A stretch of 13,926 nucleotides of DNA from Rhodoferax sp. UBA4409 (GTDB taxonomy: Bacteria > Pseudomonadota > Gammaproteobacteria > Burkholderiales > Burkholderiaceae_C): NCBI GenBank assembly GCA_002390825.1, contig DGQR01000145.1, forward strand, positions 1-13,926. The letters are read 5' to 3'. The notes beneath the pieces were generated by a model. That model had not been told where the DNA came from. It saw only the letters and a list, made by a program, of their open reading frames with translations, and searched no databases. The position numbers and the translations under genes were made by a program. Positions 6,642-13,828 of the stretch are shown here, piece by piece (the stretch's first letter is position 1; every line of letters starts with the position of its first letter).

Positions 6642-6974
6642 TTACTGGGTGGTCCACACCTGATCCGCGTGGGGGTGCGGAGCCAAGGGTTGCGGGAGGG
6701 TGCGCTGGTTCATGCTGCTCTCCACCACCATCGTGTGCGCAAACATGGTGGGTTGCATATCGTAAGCACTCGCCTGTTGGAGGGCACGGCGGCGGCGCAC
6801 CCGCAGGACCACCAGGCCGATGGCCAGAGCCAACGCGACCGCGATCAAGGCCCAATGCAGCTCGCTCAGGCCCCGCACCACGCCGGCAAGGCTCGTTTGG
6901 TTTGTTTGGGCGAAAACTGTGGCATGCCCAAAGACAGAGGCGGCAGCGAAAAGGGCATTAAAACGGGGAGTCAT
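6642..6974 (-). CDS. Small membrane protein of unknown function with Met/His-containing tail
   Basis: A 110-residue protein that I do not recognise. It starts with a likely signal peptide or first membrane segment (MTPRFNALFAAASVFGHATV, possible cleavage near FAQ at 21-23). A clear membrane helix follows at residues ~40-59 (WALIAVALALAIGLVVLRV), closed by the stop-transfer stretch RVRRRR. The C-terminal 45 residues should face the cytosol and hold repeated Met and His (PTMFAHTMVVESSM, then APHPHADQ). The ATG at 6974 has a GGA about 8 bases upstream. It lies 109 bases after hmuV on the same strand, with no clear terminator between, so read-through from the heme operon is possible. Antisense and overlapping frames here look like composition artefacts. 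Confidence that it is a gene is moderate; the function is unknown. Confidence 0.6.
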   Translation of the reverse strand: MTPRFNALFAAASVFGHATVFAQTNQTSLAGVVRGLSELHWALIAVALALAIGLVVLRVRRRRALQQASAYDMQPTMFAHTMVVESSMNQRTLPQPLAPHPHADQVWTTQ

Positions 6975-7083
6975 GCAGGTTTTCCAAAAGGCCGAGTGCG
7001 AAGGGGTGGCATTTTGACATGTCTGCCCCTCAGCAATTCACTGCCCTGGCAAGCCACTCTCCCGGCAGACCGGCCGCTGAAGA

Positions 7084-7905
7084 TCAATAAAAGTGACCTG
7101 CTCGGTGATTGCGCGCAGGGCTCAGCACCTTCTGACCACAGGGGCTTACGGCTTGCACAAAAGGAATGCCGTACAGAGTGGGCAAGAGGTCGATCACCTC
7201 CCGGGCGGAGCGGCTGTCCGCGAGGAGACGGGAGTCTTTCATTAGCAGCCAGCGATCAAAGCCGTACAGCGCATGCTGCACATCGTGCAGAACTGCCAGC
7301 ACGGCGTGCCCACGCTCCTTGGCAAACTGGTGGATCGAGTCCAGCATCTCCAGTTGCAGCCCGGGGTCTAGCGACGCCACCGGTTCGTCCACCATGAGGA
7401 GACCGCTTTGAGCGTCCCATAGCTGCGCAAAAATCCGCGCCATTTGGGTGCGGGCCTTTTCTCCGCCTGACAGTGTGTCAAAGCTTCTACCGAGCAGGTG
7501 GCTGGCGTGGGCCAGTTCTGCAGCTTTTTGCACGATGTTTGCCTTCTCAGGGTCCCAGGTCCTGGCAACCCGGCCAAGTCCGATCACCAGTTCTACGGGC
7601 ATAGCGAACGCTACTTCAAAAGACTGCGGTAGTACCGCTCTGGAATGACTGAGTTCCTGGCGCGACCAGTGATCTATGGAGCGCCCTTGCCAGATCAGAT
7701 GGCCGGTATCACCCTTTGCCTCTTTGGCGAGCAGTCGCAACAAGGTCGATTTGCCGGCCCCGCTAGGACCCAGAAGGGCGACTTGCTCTCCAGGGCGCAG
7801 ATCGAGGTCAAATGGTCCGATGACATGCCGTCCCAATTGCAGGCTGAGAGCGCGCGCACTCAACCAATGCGGAGACTCTTGGCGGGTCGGTGCATCAACC
7901 GGCAT
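7084..7905 (-). CDS. hmuV: Heme ABC transporter ATP-binding protein
   Basis: The ATPase that powers heme import through the HmuU permease on the cytosolic face of the inner membrane. Motifs in order: Walker A GPSGAGKST (residues 46-54), Q-loop VLPQSFEVAF (~91-100), signature LSGGEKART (145-153), Walker B LLMVDEP (169-175), D-loop SLDP and the H-loop LHD (His207). The ATG at 7905 has GGAG at 7912-7915, spacing 6; an in-frame ATG at 7917 has no ribosome-binding site and gives four more residues. Either start overlaps the end of hmuU, so the two are coupled. It is the last clear gene of the heme operon. The spacing and length (273 residues) are normal for HmuV/BhuV. Confidence 0.94.
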   Translation of the reverse strand: MPVDAPTRQESPHWLSARALSLQLGRHVIGPFDLDLRPGEQVALLGPSGAGKSTLLRLLAKEAKGDTGHLIWQGRSIDHWSRQELSHSRAVLPQSFEVAFAMPVELVIGLGRVARTWDPEKANIVQKAAELAHASHLLGRSFDTLSGGEKARTQMARIFAQLWDAQSGLLMVDEPVASLDPGLQLEMLDSIHQFAKERGHAVLAVLHDVQHALYGFDRWLLMKDSRLLADSRSAREVIDLLPTLYGIPFVQAVSPCGQKVLSPARNHRAGHFY

Positions 7906-8938
7906 GTCTGGCTCCATTGCGAAAGCTCAAGAGCAACACCAGAAAAAACGGTGCACCCAAAAGCGAAGTGAAAATGCCCACAGGTATTTCTGCAGGAACC
8001 GCCAAGGTGCGTGCGGCGGTGTCTGCCCACAGCAAAAGCAAAGCACCTATGCCCATGGAGTAGGGCGCGACTCGCCGATGGTCCGCTCCCAGTACGCTGC
8101 GCACAATATGTGGCGCAATCAGCCCGATGAAACCGATGATTCCGCACCAGGCAACCGAAAAACCGCTCACCAGTGCCACCAGCACGACGATACGGGTTCT
8201 TAACTGCCGGACCTCCACGCCCACATGACCCGCTACAGCTTCGCCCAGTGCCAGCGCGTTGAGTGCAGAAAGGCTGCGGTGTGCGAACCAAAAAGCCCAG
8301 CTCAACAACACAGCCAACACCGAGACCAATCCCCAGCTCGCACCCGCCACGGAACCCAAGGTCCAGAACGTCAGGCTGCGCAATTGCTCATCGGTGGCCA
8401 CATAAGTGCACAAGCCGATGATGGCGCCGGCCAGTGCATTCAGCGCAATGCCAGTCAAAAGCAGGCCTGACAACGAGTCCGCTGTGATCCAGTGGGCCAC
8501 ACGATCCAATGTCAGGCAGACACCCACCGCCCCGGTAAATGCTGCAACCGGCAGGATGGCAAACCGCCATTCGAATGGGATGTTGATACCACTCCGCGCC
8601 AAAAAAACAATCGTGAGCGCCGCTGCACAGGCTGCACCGCTGCTGATGCCCAGGAGCCCCGGGTCCGCCAGCGGGTTGCGGAACAACCCTTGCGTCAAGG
8701 TGCCGCACAGCCCGAGGGCAGCGCCGATCAACAAGGAGAAAAGAATCCGGGGCAACCGGATCTCCCACAGCACATAGGCGCTGCCACCCAAAGGGTTGTC
8801 GCTATCGCGGTACCACGGCGCTAGCCAGTCCCTGTGCGAGACATCGACCGCTCCTCCTGTTACAGACAGCATCAAGCTGGCGATCAAAAGCAGGGCTATG
8901 AAAGTTTTGGGGCGGCGTGAGTAGGTAGACAGGTTCAT
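7895..8938 (-). CDS. hmuU: Heme ABC transporter permease (FecCD family)
   Basis: The inner-membrane channel of the heme importer, a BtuC/FecCD-type permease that works as a dimer. It has 347 residues and about ten hydrophobic helices, starting with residues 13-26. Family hallmarks are EIRLPRIL (59-66), TQGLFRNPLADPGLLG (~82-97), the coupling-helix region GEAVAGHVGV that contacts the ATPase, and GFIGLIAPHIVR near the C-terminal third. The ATG at 8938 overlaps the hmuT stop as ATGA (8935-8938). No strong ribosome-binding site precedes it, so translation probably depends on re-initiation after hmuT. The gene end overlaps the start of hmuV. Confidence 0.95.
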   Translation of the reverse strand: MNLSTYSRRPKTFIALLLIASLMLSVTGGAVDVSHRDWLAPWYRDSDNPLGGSAYVLWEIRLPRILFSLLIGAALGLCGTLTQGLFRNPLADPGLLGISSGAACAAALTIVFLARSGINIPFEWRFAILPVAAFTGAVGVCLTLDRVAHWITADSLSGLLLTGIALNALAGAIIGLCTYVATDEQLRSLTFWTLGSVAGASWGLVSVLAVLLSWAFWFAHRSLSALNALALGEAVAGHVGVEVRQLRTRIVVLVALVSGFSVAWCGIIGFIGLIAPHIVRSVLGADHRRVAPYSMGIGALLLLWADTAARTLAVPAEIPVGIFTSLLGAPFFLVLLLSFRNGARHAG

Positions 8939-9840
8939 GCGATGGCAGTTTTCCTGATCTGCTGCACCAAGGCCGCCACCGCAGACGGCATGCGGGGGCC
9001 GAAGTTCAACATGTAAGCGGCCTCCATCGACGTGATGCGTCTTCTTTGACCGGCGACTGTCTGGCTGAGGCCGGGTAGCTTCAAGGCCCCCTCGACTCCG
9101 CCGATGCTGGCCAGGCCCTGATCGGTGAAGAGAATTACATCGGGCTGTGCTGCGATCACGGCCTCTGCCGTGATGGGCTTGAATCCTTCAAAGCCCCTTG
9201 CTGCGTTGCGCGCACCTGCGTAATCCAGCATGGCTTCAGCGCTGCTGCCACCGCCACCCACCATGATTTGCGTTGGACTGTGCGACAGAATGAACAACAC
9301 CTTCGGCGTTGTGCCTGCACGGCTGAGGATGCCGGCGCGGACGTTTTGCCATTGCTGGCTCAGTTGGCTGGAAAGGTCTGCAGCTGCAACTTGCTTGTCC
9401 AGGAGCACACCTACCCGGCGGATTCTGTCCAGCACGCCTTCAAATCGGTGATTTGCAGGCATGACTTCTACCGTGATGCCGGTGGCCTGCAATTGCCGGA
9501 TCACACCGGGTGGGCCCGCGTCTTCGGTGGCCACAATATGCGTAGGGTTCACGGCCAGTACCCCTTCGCTCGAAAGCGTGCGGGCGTAGCCCACATTGGG
9601 CAGCTTCAGTGCAGCAGCTGGAAACAGGGAGGTCGTGTCCACGGCAACCAAGCTTTCTTGAGCGCCGAGGGCATAAATGATCTCGGTTAACGCGCCTCCG
9701 ATACTGACCACTCTTTGATTGCGAGCGGCCAGACTCAAAGAGCCTGAAGTCAAGGCGGCAGTGGTCAACAAACCCTGCCATACCTGACGGCGATTGAGCA
9801 AAGCATGGACAGGCTTGAGCTTGGCGTTCAAGTAAGGCAT
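8935..9840 (-). CDS. hmuT: Periplasmic heme-binding protein of the heme ABC transporter
   Basis: The class III substrate-binding protein that carries heme from the outer-membrane receptor to HmuUV. It has 301 residues. The N-terminus LNRRQVWQGLLTTAALTSG (residues 15-33) is a signal peptide with a twin-arginine pair, so Tat export is possible, although Sec is the usual route for this family. The mature part has RVVSIGGALTEIIYALGA, then NVGYARTLSSEG (82-93), whose Tyr85 matches the position of the heme-ligand tyrosine known in ShuT and PhuT. A later segment ITAEAVIAAQPDVILFTDQG is typical. The ATG at 9840 has GAGGA at a good distance (9847-9851) and overlaps the hmuS stop by 13 bases. Confidence 0.94.
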   Translation of the reverse strand: MPYLNAKLKPVHALLNRRQVWQGLLTTAALTSGSLSLAARNQRVVSIGGALTEIIYALGAQESLVAVDTTSLFPAAALKLPNVGYARTLSSEGVLAVNPTHIVATEDAGPPGVIRQLQATGITVEVMPANHRFEGVLDRIRRVGVLLDKQVAAADLSSQLSQQWQNVRAGILSRAGTTPKVLFILSHSPTQIMVGGGGSSAEAMLDYAGARNAARGFEGFKPITAEAVIAAQPDVILFTDQGLASIGGVEGALKLPGLSQTVAGQRRRITSMEAAYMLNFGPRMPSAVAALVQQIRKTAIA

Positions 9841-10946
9841 GTGGCGTCCTCGGTTTCAATTTGAAGAAGCATGTCGCGCCAATCGGAGGACTCTGTACTA
9901 CCGGGTTTTCGCTGTCCAAAAAACATAGCAATCGTGTTGCCGGTCTGGTCAAAAATCTCCAGTGAGTGGACCCAACCATCACGGGTCGGTTTACGCACAA
10001 TCCACGCGCTGTCGATCTGGTCTTCGCGCAAATGCAGATTGAAATCGGGGTCCAGCACATTAACCCAAGGTCCCATGACAGCTACTTTTCCAATCAGCCC
10101 TGTATGGATCTGAATGACGCCCGGGTTCCCGACAAACACCATGATGGGGGTTTGCTGTTGCACCGCAAGGTTGAGCAGTCGTTGCACGCTGGTGTTGGCA
10201 GTCTTATTGACGAATTGCCCCTGTGCCAAGCGCATCGCCTGTGGTCGGCTGACCTGGTGCTTTTTAAGAAGCCCGAAAAAGTCATGGGTGTCTTGCAGGG
10301 CAGCCCAGTCTTGTAAAAAGCAGGCTACATCGACCGCTGAGTCATCGAGTTCTGCAGGTTCGGAGACCGGCATGTGTGTGACAAACGGCACTCCTTGATC
10401 AGCAGCCTGCCACTGCGTCACAAGACTTTCGTACGCTGCAACGTGGCTGGATGCCTTGAGAAACACCTTGTGGACTGCTCGGCCGGTAATGTCAAAAAAC
10501 TGTAGGCTGCGCTGTGGTCCGTTTGCCGTGTCTTCCGTCACTGCAAACCCGTGCTGCCACTGCCTGTAAAAAATCCGTAGATCAATGGCGTCGGACAGTA
10601 CAAGCCCTACGTCGCCGTTCAGCGCAATGTTTGTGTAGATGCCCGATTTCTCATGAACGCAGGAGGGATTCCGGGTCAGCGCCATGACGGTGCCCAAAGA
10701 CTCCAGGTCGGCAATGATCTGGGGCCATTTGTTTTGGAGTCTTGTGGCACGCAGCCCGGGTGTCCCCTCGAGTGCGGTCAACCCTGCATGTGCCGCAATC
10801 AACGCCCCTTCTGATACGCCCAGCTTCTGGGCAATATCGAGGTGGCGCATGTTCTTTGTCTGGCGCAGCTCGGCGAATAGTCTGCGGAGCTCTTCGGGCA
10901 GCAACGGGCCAGCGTAGGCCCCGGAGCTTTCAGTGTGCGCTTGCAT
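9828..10946 (-). CDS. hmuS: Cytoplasmic heme-handling protein, HemS/HmuS family
   Basis: A 372-residue HemS/PhuS/ShuS-type protein that receives heme in the cytosol and either degrades it or passes it on. Two tandem HemS/ChuX-like halves are visible. The first carries SLQFFDITG then RAVHKVFLK; His159 is at the place of the heme-iron ligand known in HemS (His196) and PhuS (His209). The second repeats the pattern in SAWIVRKPTRDGWVHSLEIF, followed by DQTGNTIAMFFGQRKPG. The N-terminal segment LPEELRRLFAELRQTKNMRHLDIAQKLGVSEG resembles a helix-turn-helix-like start usual for the family. The ATG at 10946 is preferred over an in-frame start at 10991 because GAGGA (10953-10957) stands before it. It overlaps the hutZ stop by 17 bases. 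Confidence 0.93.
   Translation of the reverse strand: MQAHTESSGAYAGPLLPEELRRLFAELRQTKNMRHLDIAQKLGVSEGALIAAHAGLTALEGTPGLRATRLQNKWPQIIADLESLGTVMALTRNPSCVHEKSGIYTNIALNGDVGLVLSDAIDLRIFYRQWQHGFAVTEDTANGPQRSLQFFDITGRAVHKVFLKASSHVAAYESLVTQWQAADQGVPFVTHMPVSEPAELDDSAVDVACFLQDWAALQDTHDFFGLLKKHQVSRPQAMRLAQGQFVNKTANTSVQRLLNLAVQQQTPIMVFVGNPGVIQIHTGLIGKVAVMGPWVNVLDPDFNLHLREDQIDSAWIVRKPTRDGWVHSLEIFDQTGNTIAMFFGQRKPGSTESSDWRDMLLQIETEDATCLT
9843..9852 (-). promoter_or_regulatory. Ribosome-binding box of hmuT (inside the hmuS 3' end)
   Basis: The minus strand reads CGAGGACGCC, then two bases, then the hmuT ATG. The same 10-mer stands at the same place before hmuS (10949-10958), but here it is read as GAG-GAC-GCC in the overlapping gene, while there it is read one frame apart. 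This identity supports the two chosen starts. Confidence 0.75.
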
Positions 10947-11478
10947 GGGGCGTCCTCGTAGTGGGCACAGACTTGCTGTGACCCTGGTCATTTCTATGCT
11001 GGATCTCGCTCAGCTGAGTGCCCGTTAGACGGTACGCCTTAGCAAATCCCGCCACATAGCCGCCTTCCTCTGGAGTGAGTGCAAATAGGTGGAAGTCCTG
11101 CAGGTTGCTCAGCATGTCCATGAAACTGCCGAACTGCAGCCGGAAAATATCCATGACCTCCTGGAAGCGCTCGTCGCTGCGTGCAATCTCTGCCGCGGTG
11201 CAGTCCAGCGTCAATCGTTGACGCGCGAAGATGTGCTTGGCGTTGTTTTCGTCTTCAATAAACAGAATGCTGTTGCGCGCAGCCCCTGCCAGATTGGCCG
11301 TATGGGCTGAGAGTTCGCTCACGTAAACGTAATAGACGCCGTCTTTTTCCACGTAAGGCGCATAACTGGCTTCGGGCCGGCCGCTTGCGTTCACAGTGCC
11401 CAGGATGAGACTTTTGAATTGCTGTGGAAAGCGCTTGCATTCTTCCTGCACGATTTGTAAGGCGCGGATATCGCTCAT
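10930..11478 (-). CDS. hutZ: HutZ/HugZ-type heme-degrading protein (split-barrel flavin-oxidase fold)
   Basis: A 182-residue cytosolic protein of the pyridoxamine-phosphate-oxidase-like split-barrel fold, in the HutZ/HugZ heme-utilisation group. These proteins bind heme and cleave it to free iron. Visible signs: SLILGTVNASGRPEASYAPYV (~23-43), DGVYYVYVSELSAHTANLA (46-64), the helix FQEVMDIFRLQFGSFMDML, and LFALTPEEGGYVAGFAKAYRL (~131-151), a typical HugZ segment. His167 in the C-terminal NDQGH resembles the position of the heme-ligand His170 of Vibrio HutZ (from memory). The ATG at 11478 follows the receptor stop by 15 bases with AAAGG upstream. The last ~15 residues overlap the hmuS ribosome-binding site and look non-conserved. 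HutZ usually sits with HutX in vibrios; here its partner is HmuS. Confidence 0.88.
   Translation of the reverse strand: MSDIRALQIVQEECKRFPQQFKSLILGTVNASGRPEASYAPYVEKDGVYYVYVSELSAHTANLAGAARNSILFIEDENNAKHIFARQRLTLDCTAAEIARSDERFQEVMDIFRLQFGSFMDMLSNLQDFHLFALTPEEGGYVAGFAKAYRLTGTQLSEIQHRNDQGHSKSVPTTRTPHASAH
10949..10958 (-). promoter_or_regulatory. Ribosome-binding box of hmuS (inside the hutZ 3' end)
   Basis: The minus strand reads CGAGGACGCC, two bases, then ATG (10946). It decides the hmuS start against an in-frame upstream start at 10991. It is identical to the box before hmuT at 9843-9852. Confidence 0.75.
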
Positions 11479-11493
11479 GGGGAAACCTTTGGA

Positions 11494-13677
11494 TTAGAAG
11501 TTGTGGATCACACTGATCTTGAAATTGCGACCGGTCGCTGTATAGGTGTCTGCTACGCCAGCGTTGGCTGCACTCAAATCACGGATATCTGCCCACTGGG
11601 TGTACTTTTTGTCAAACACGTTGTAGATGCCGGCATTCAGCTTGGTGGATTTGTTGATCTGGTACCAGCCAGTCATGTCCAGTACCCCGTAGCCTCCGGG
11701 CACGACGCCACTGGTGGCAGGGGCGTGAATATTGCGCTCCACCAGCGTCAATTGGCTGCTCATGCCCCACTGTGCGCGGGGCGAGTAATGCAGCCCTGCG
11801 ACCAGCTTGTCGGGGTCTACAGTGGCGAGGTAAGCATCCTTAGTGCCACTGTTCTGCACGCCCTCGGTATGGGCATACGCGGCGCTCAGGCGGATCGTGG
11901 GGCTGACGTTCCATTCCCCCCTCAGTTCCACGCCGCTGAGCGTGACCTGACTCAGGTTCACATATTGGTAGTAGGTCACACCACTGCTGGCGTAATTCGT
12001 CTGGCTGATGAAGTCCTTGTACTTCCCGTAGAACGCAACTGCACTGTATTTGGAGTTGCTGCCTTTCCCGCGCACTCCGAATTCAATAGAGTCACTGCTT
12101 TCGGATTTCAGGTTCGGGTTGCCGATGTACTGGTAGCTGAAGCCACCCCCGCTGCCGGTGTATCCGCCGTTGACCTGGTCTGCCTTCGGTGCGCGAAAGC
12201 CATGGCTGTATTGTCCAAACATGGTCAGGGCAGGGTGTACGGCCCATGCTGCTCCGAGCTTGGGGGACAGACCGCCGTCAGAAAGGTTCCCGTATTTGAC
12301 GGCGGTCGAGTTCAAAGGCCCGATATTGGGCGTCAAGCTGTAGCTATCGTAGCGCAGGCCAGGGGTCAGCGTTACGGCGCCCATTTTGATTTCATCCTGC
12401 ACAAAGGCGCCCATATTGCGCGCGTCGGTGTCCGGGAAATACTGCGCTTTTGCGGTGTAAGTGCCGGCGTTCTGGTAGGCGTTTGACAACATCGACATCT
12501 GAGCCCAGCGTGCATCGGCGCCGTAGACAAGGCGATGTTTGGTGCTATCGCCCCAGTTGCTTTCCATCTGCAATGTAAGGCCGGCAGAGTTTTCGTCGTA
12601 CCAGTTGTTGCGGGTCCGGTAGCTGTAGGTTCCGGGGGTCACGTTTTGCCAGTTGAGCTGCGCGGTTTCAGACGTTTGGCCGTATACGCCAACGTCGAGC
12701 ACATCGAACCAGGTCTTGACTGGCGTGTACTGATAGTCCAGCTTCACCAAGCCTCGTTTCACCACATCCCGGGATTTTTCATTCCGGATACTGGTAGTAA
12801 GTTGGCTGAGCTCGTCCGTGTTTGTTTCCCGCAATATGGATTCCAATGTCAGCTTCACTGCATGGTCTGCGCTGACTTTGTACTTGAGTTTGGCCAGCAC
12901 ATAGTCGGAGCGATTGCTCTGTGGATTGGCTTCCGTGCGGGTTGCGCCTGTGGCGCTGTTGACGCCCATATTGGCGGTTTCTTCGCCGCGGCGCATGCTG
13001 GTCACGATCAGGCCCTGCAAACCATCGTTCTTGAAGGCAAAACTCGGTGCAACTTGAGTGGCGTTGTCGGCTGATGAATAGGTGCTTTTCAGCGAAAATT
13101 GCTTGGACTTCCCGTCCAGCAGCAGGTCCTCGGGCTCTTTCGTGACGAAACTCACCGAGCCTGCGAGACCATCCGACCCATACTGAGTGCTCGCAGCGCC
13201 CCGTAATATCTCTACCTGCTTGTAGCCCTCTGGATCAATCGAGTCACCACGGCCCGTCACGATGGGGCCAAAGCTATAAGACGAGGGCAAGCTCACCCCG
13301 TCCACTTGCAGGCGGACCTGGTCTCCTTCAAGGCCGCGGATATTGATACCCTCGTTCCCAGCCCTTCCGGTACCAGCGCTGGCCGTCTGGGTGCGGTGGG
13401 GCAGCGCCCGCACGGACACGCCAACCTCATCCTGCATCAAATCTTCGAGATCATTGACCAGCTTTTGGTCAATGTTTGCAGCGGAAATCACGGTCATGGT
13501 GGCCGGGAGTTCGTCGGCATCCTGTTCCATGCGACTGGCACTCACGACCACCGTTTTCAGGCTGGCCACAGGTTCCTGTGCCCAGACTGCAGACCCCATA
13601 CAGGCCAAGGTTGCAAGCATCGCTACTTGGGTCAACTTGCCAGGACAAACCGCCGTTCCAACTCGCCACGAATCCAT
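11494..13677 (-). CDS. hmuR: TonB-dependent heme/hemoglobin receptor
   Basis: The outer-membrane receptor that takes up heme (perhaps from hemoproteins) using TonB energy. It has 727 residues from the ATG at 13677, which has AAGG at 13684-13687 (spacing 6). An in-frame start at 13737 falls inside the Fur box and is rejected. In order: signal peptide to about residue 33 (GSAVWA/QEPV), TonB box TVVVSA (42-47), plug domain with GINIRGLEGDQVRLQVDG (~110-127) and the VEILRGAASTQYGSDGLAG end of the plug (~155-173), then a 22-strand barrel. The heme-receptor boxes FRAP (494-497) and NPNL (520-523) are present. The loop between them has no histidine but has Tyr506, Tyr515 and Tyr517. The chain ends in IHNF, with the terminal Phe of barrel proteins. 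It is first in the hmu operon. Confidence 0.95.
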   Translation of the reverse strand: MDSWRVGTAVCPGKLTQVAMLATLACMGSAVWAQEPVASLKTVVVSASRMEQDADELPATMTVISAANIDQKLVNDLEDLMQDEVGVSVRALPHRTQTASAGTGRAGNEGINIRGLEGDQVRLQVDGVSLPSSYSFGPIVTGRGDSIDPEGYKQVEILRGAASTQYGSDGLAGSVSFVTKEPEDLLLDGKSKQFSLKSTYSSADNATQVAPSFAFKNDGLQGLIVTSMRRGEETANMGVNSATGATRTEANPQSNRSDYVLAKLKYKVSADHAVKLTLESILRETNTDELSQLTTSIRNEKSRDVVKRGLVKLDYQYTPVKTWFDVLDVGVYGQTSETAQLNWQNVTPGTYSYRTRNNWYDENSAGLTLQMESNWGDSTKHRLVYGADARWAQMSMLSNAYQNAGTYTAKAQYFPDTDARNMGAFVQDEIKMGAVTLTPGLRYDSYSLTPNIGPLNSTAVKYGNLSDGGLSPKLGAAWAVHPALTMFGQYSHGFRAPKADQVNGGYTGSGGGFSYQYIGNPNLKSESSDSIEFGVRGKGSNSKYSAVAFYGKYKDFISQTNYASSGVTYYQYVNLSQVTLSGVELRGEWNVSPTIRLSAAYAHTEGVQNSGTKDAYLATVDPDKLVAGLHYSPRAQWGMSSQLTLVERNIHAPATSGVVPGGYGVLDMTGWYQINKSTKLNAGIYNVFDKKYTQWADIRDLSAANAGVADTYTATGRNFKISVIHNF

Positions 13678-13707
13678 GATGCACCTTTTAATAGTTCGAA
13701 ACACGCA

Positions 13708-13713
13708 AGTATA
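13708..13713 (-). promoter_or_regulatory. Candidate -10 box of the hmuR promoter
   Basis: The minus strand reads TATACT, five of six matches to TATAAT, 30 bases upstream of the hmuR ATG. The region 17 bases further upstream lies inside the Fur box and matches TTGACA poorly. The placement would let Fur block polymerase binding. The start of transcription is not shown by the sequence. Confidence 0.4.
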
Positions 13714-13719
13714 AATACA

Positions 13720-13738
13720 AATGCGAATCTTTCTCATT
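13720..13738. promoter_or_regulatory. Fur box upstream of hmuR
   Basis: The minus strand reads AATGAGAAAGATTCGCATT, which matches 16 of 19 positions of the classical Fur-type inverted repeat AATGAGAATCATTCTCATT. The arms AATGAGAA and TTCGCATT are inverted copies with one mismatch. It lies 43 bases upstream of the hmuR ATG and covers the expected -35 region. Fur with Fe(II) would repress the heme operon when iron is plentiful. The site also lies 90 bases from divergent nadC. Confidence 0.8.
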
Positions 13739-13773
13739 AAGATTTGGTAACTTTACTTCAGCGTTTGTGCTCT

Positions 13774-13787
13774 CTCCGGCGCCGGAG
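13774..13787. repeat. 14-bp perfect palindrome in the hmuR-nadC intergenic region
   Basis: CTCCGGCGCCGGAG is its own reverse complement. A third arm, CCGGAG at 13793-13798, can pair with CTCCGG at 13774-13779 as an alternative hairpin. It lies 41 bases before the nadC start, so it could be a regulator site or an mRNA leader hairpin. No promoter for nadC was recognised in this gap. Confidence 0.4.
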
Positions 13788-13828
13788 CGCCCCCGGAGAA
13801 GGCGTTCGGGCGAGTTATCCTCAGATGT

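Noticed and set aside
7014..7083. Possible terminator or promoter between hmuV and the small membrane protein
   Set aside because: Only a GACATGTC palindrome (7017-7024), short CCGG pairings and a TTGCCA hexamer were seen. None combines into a stem with T-run or a -35/-10 pair of proper spacing.
6381..7397. A 338-codon plus-strand open frame spanning DUF3460, the small membrane protein and hmuV
   Set aside because: It runs antisense to several genes with their own starts and families, and its product has no coherent fold signature.
11503..12486. A 327-codon plus-strand open frame inside hmuR
   Set aside because: Antisense to the barrel domain of a full-length TonB receptor; composition-driven.
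13678..13737. Upstream start for the heme receptor at 13737
   Set aside because: It lies in the Fur box and would precede the signal peptide by 20 basic residues; the ATG at 13677 has its own ribosome-binding site.
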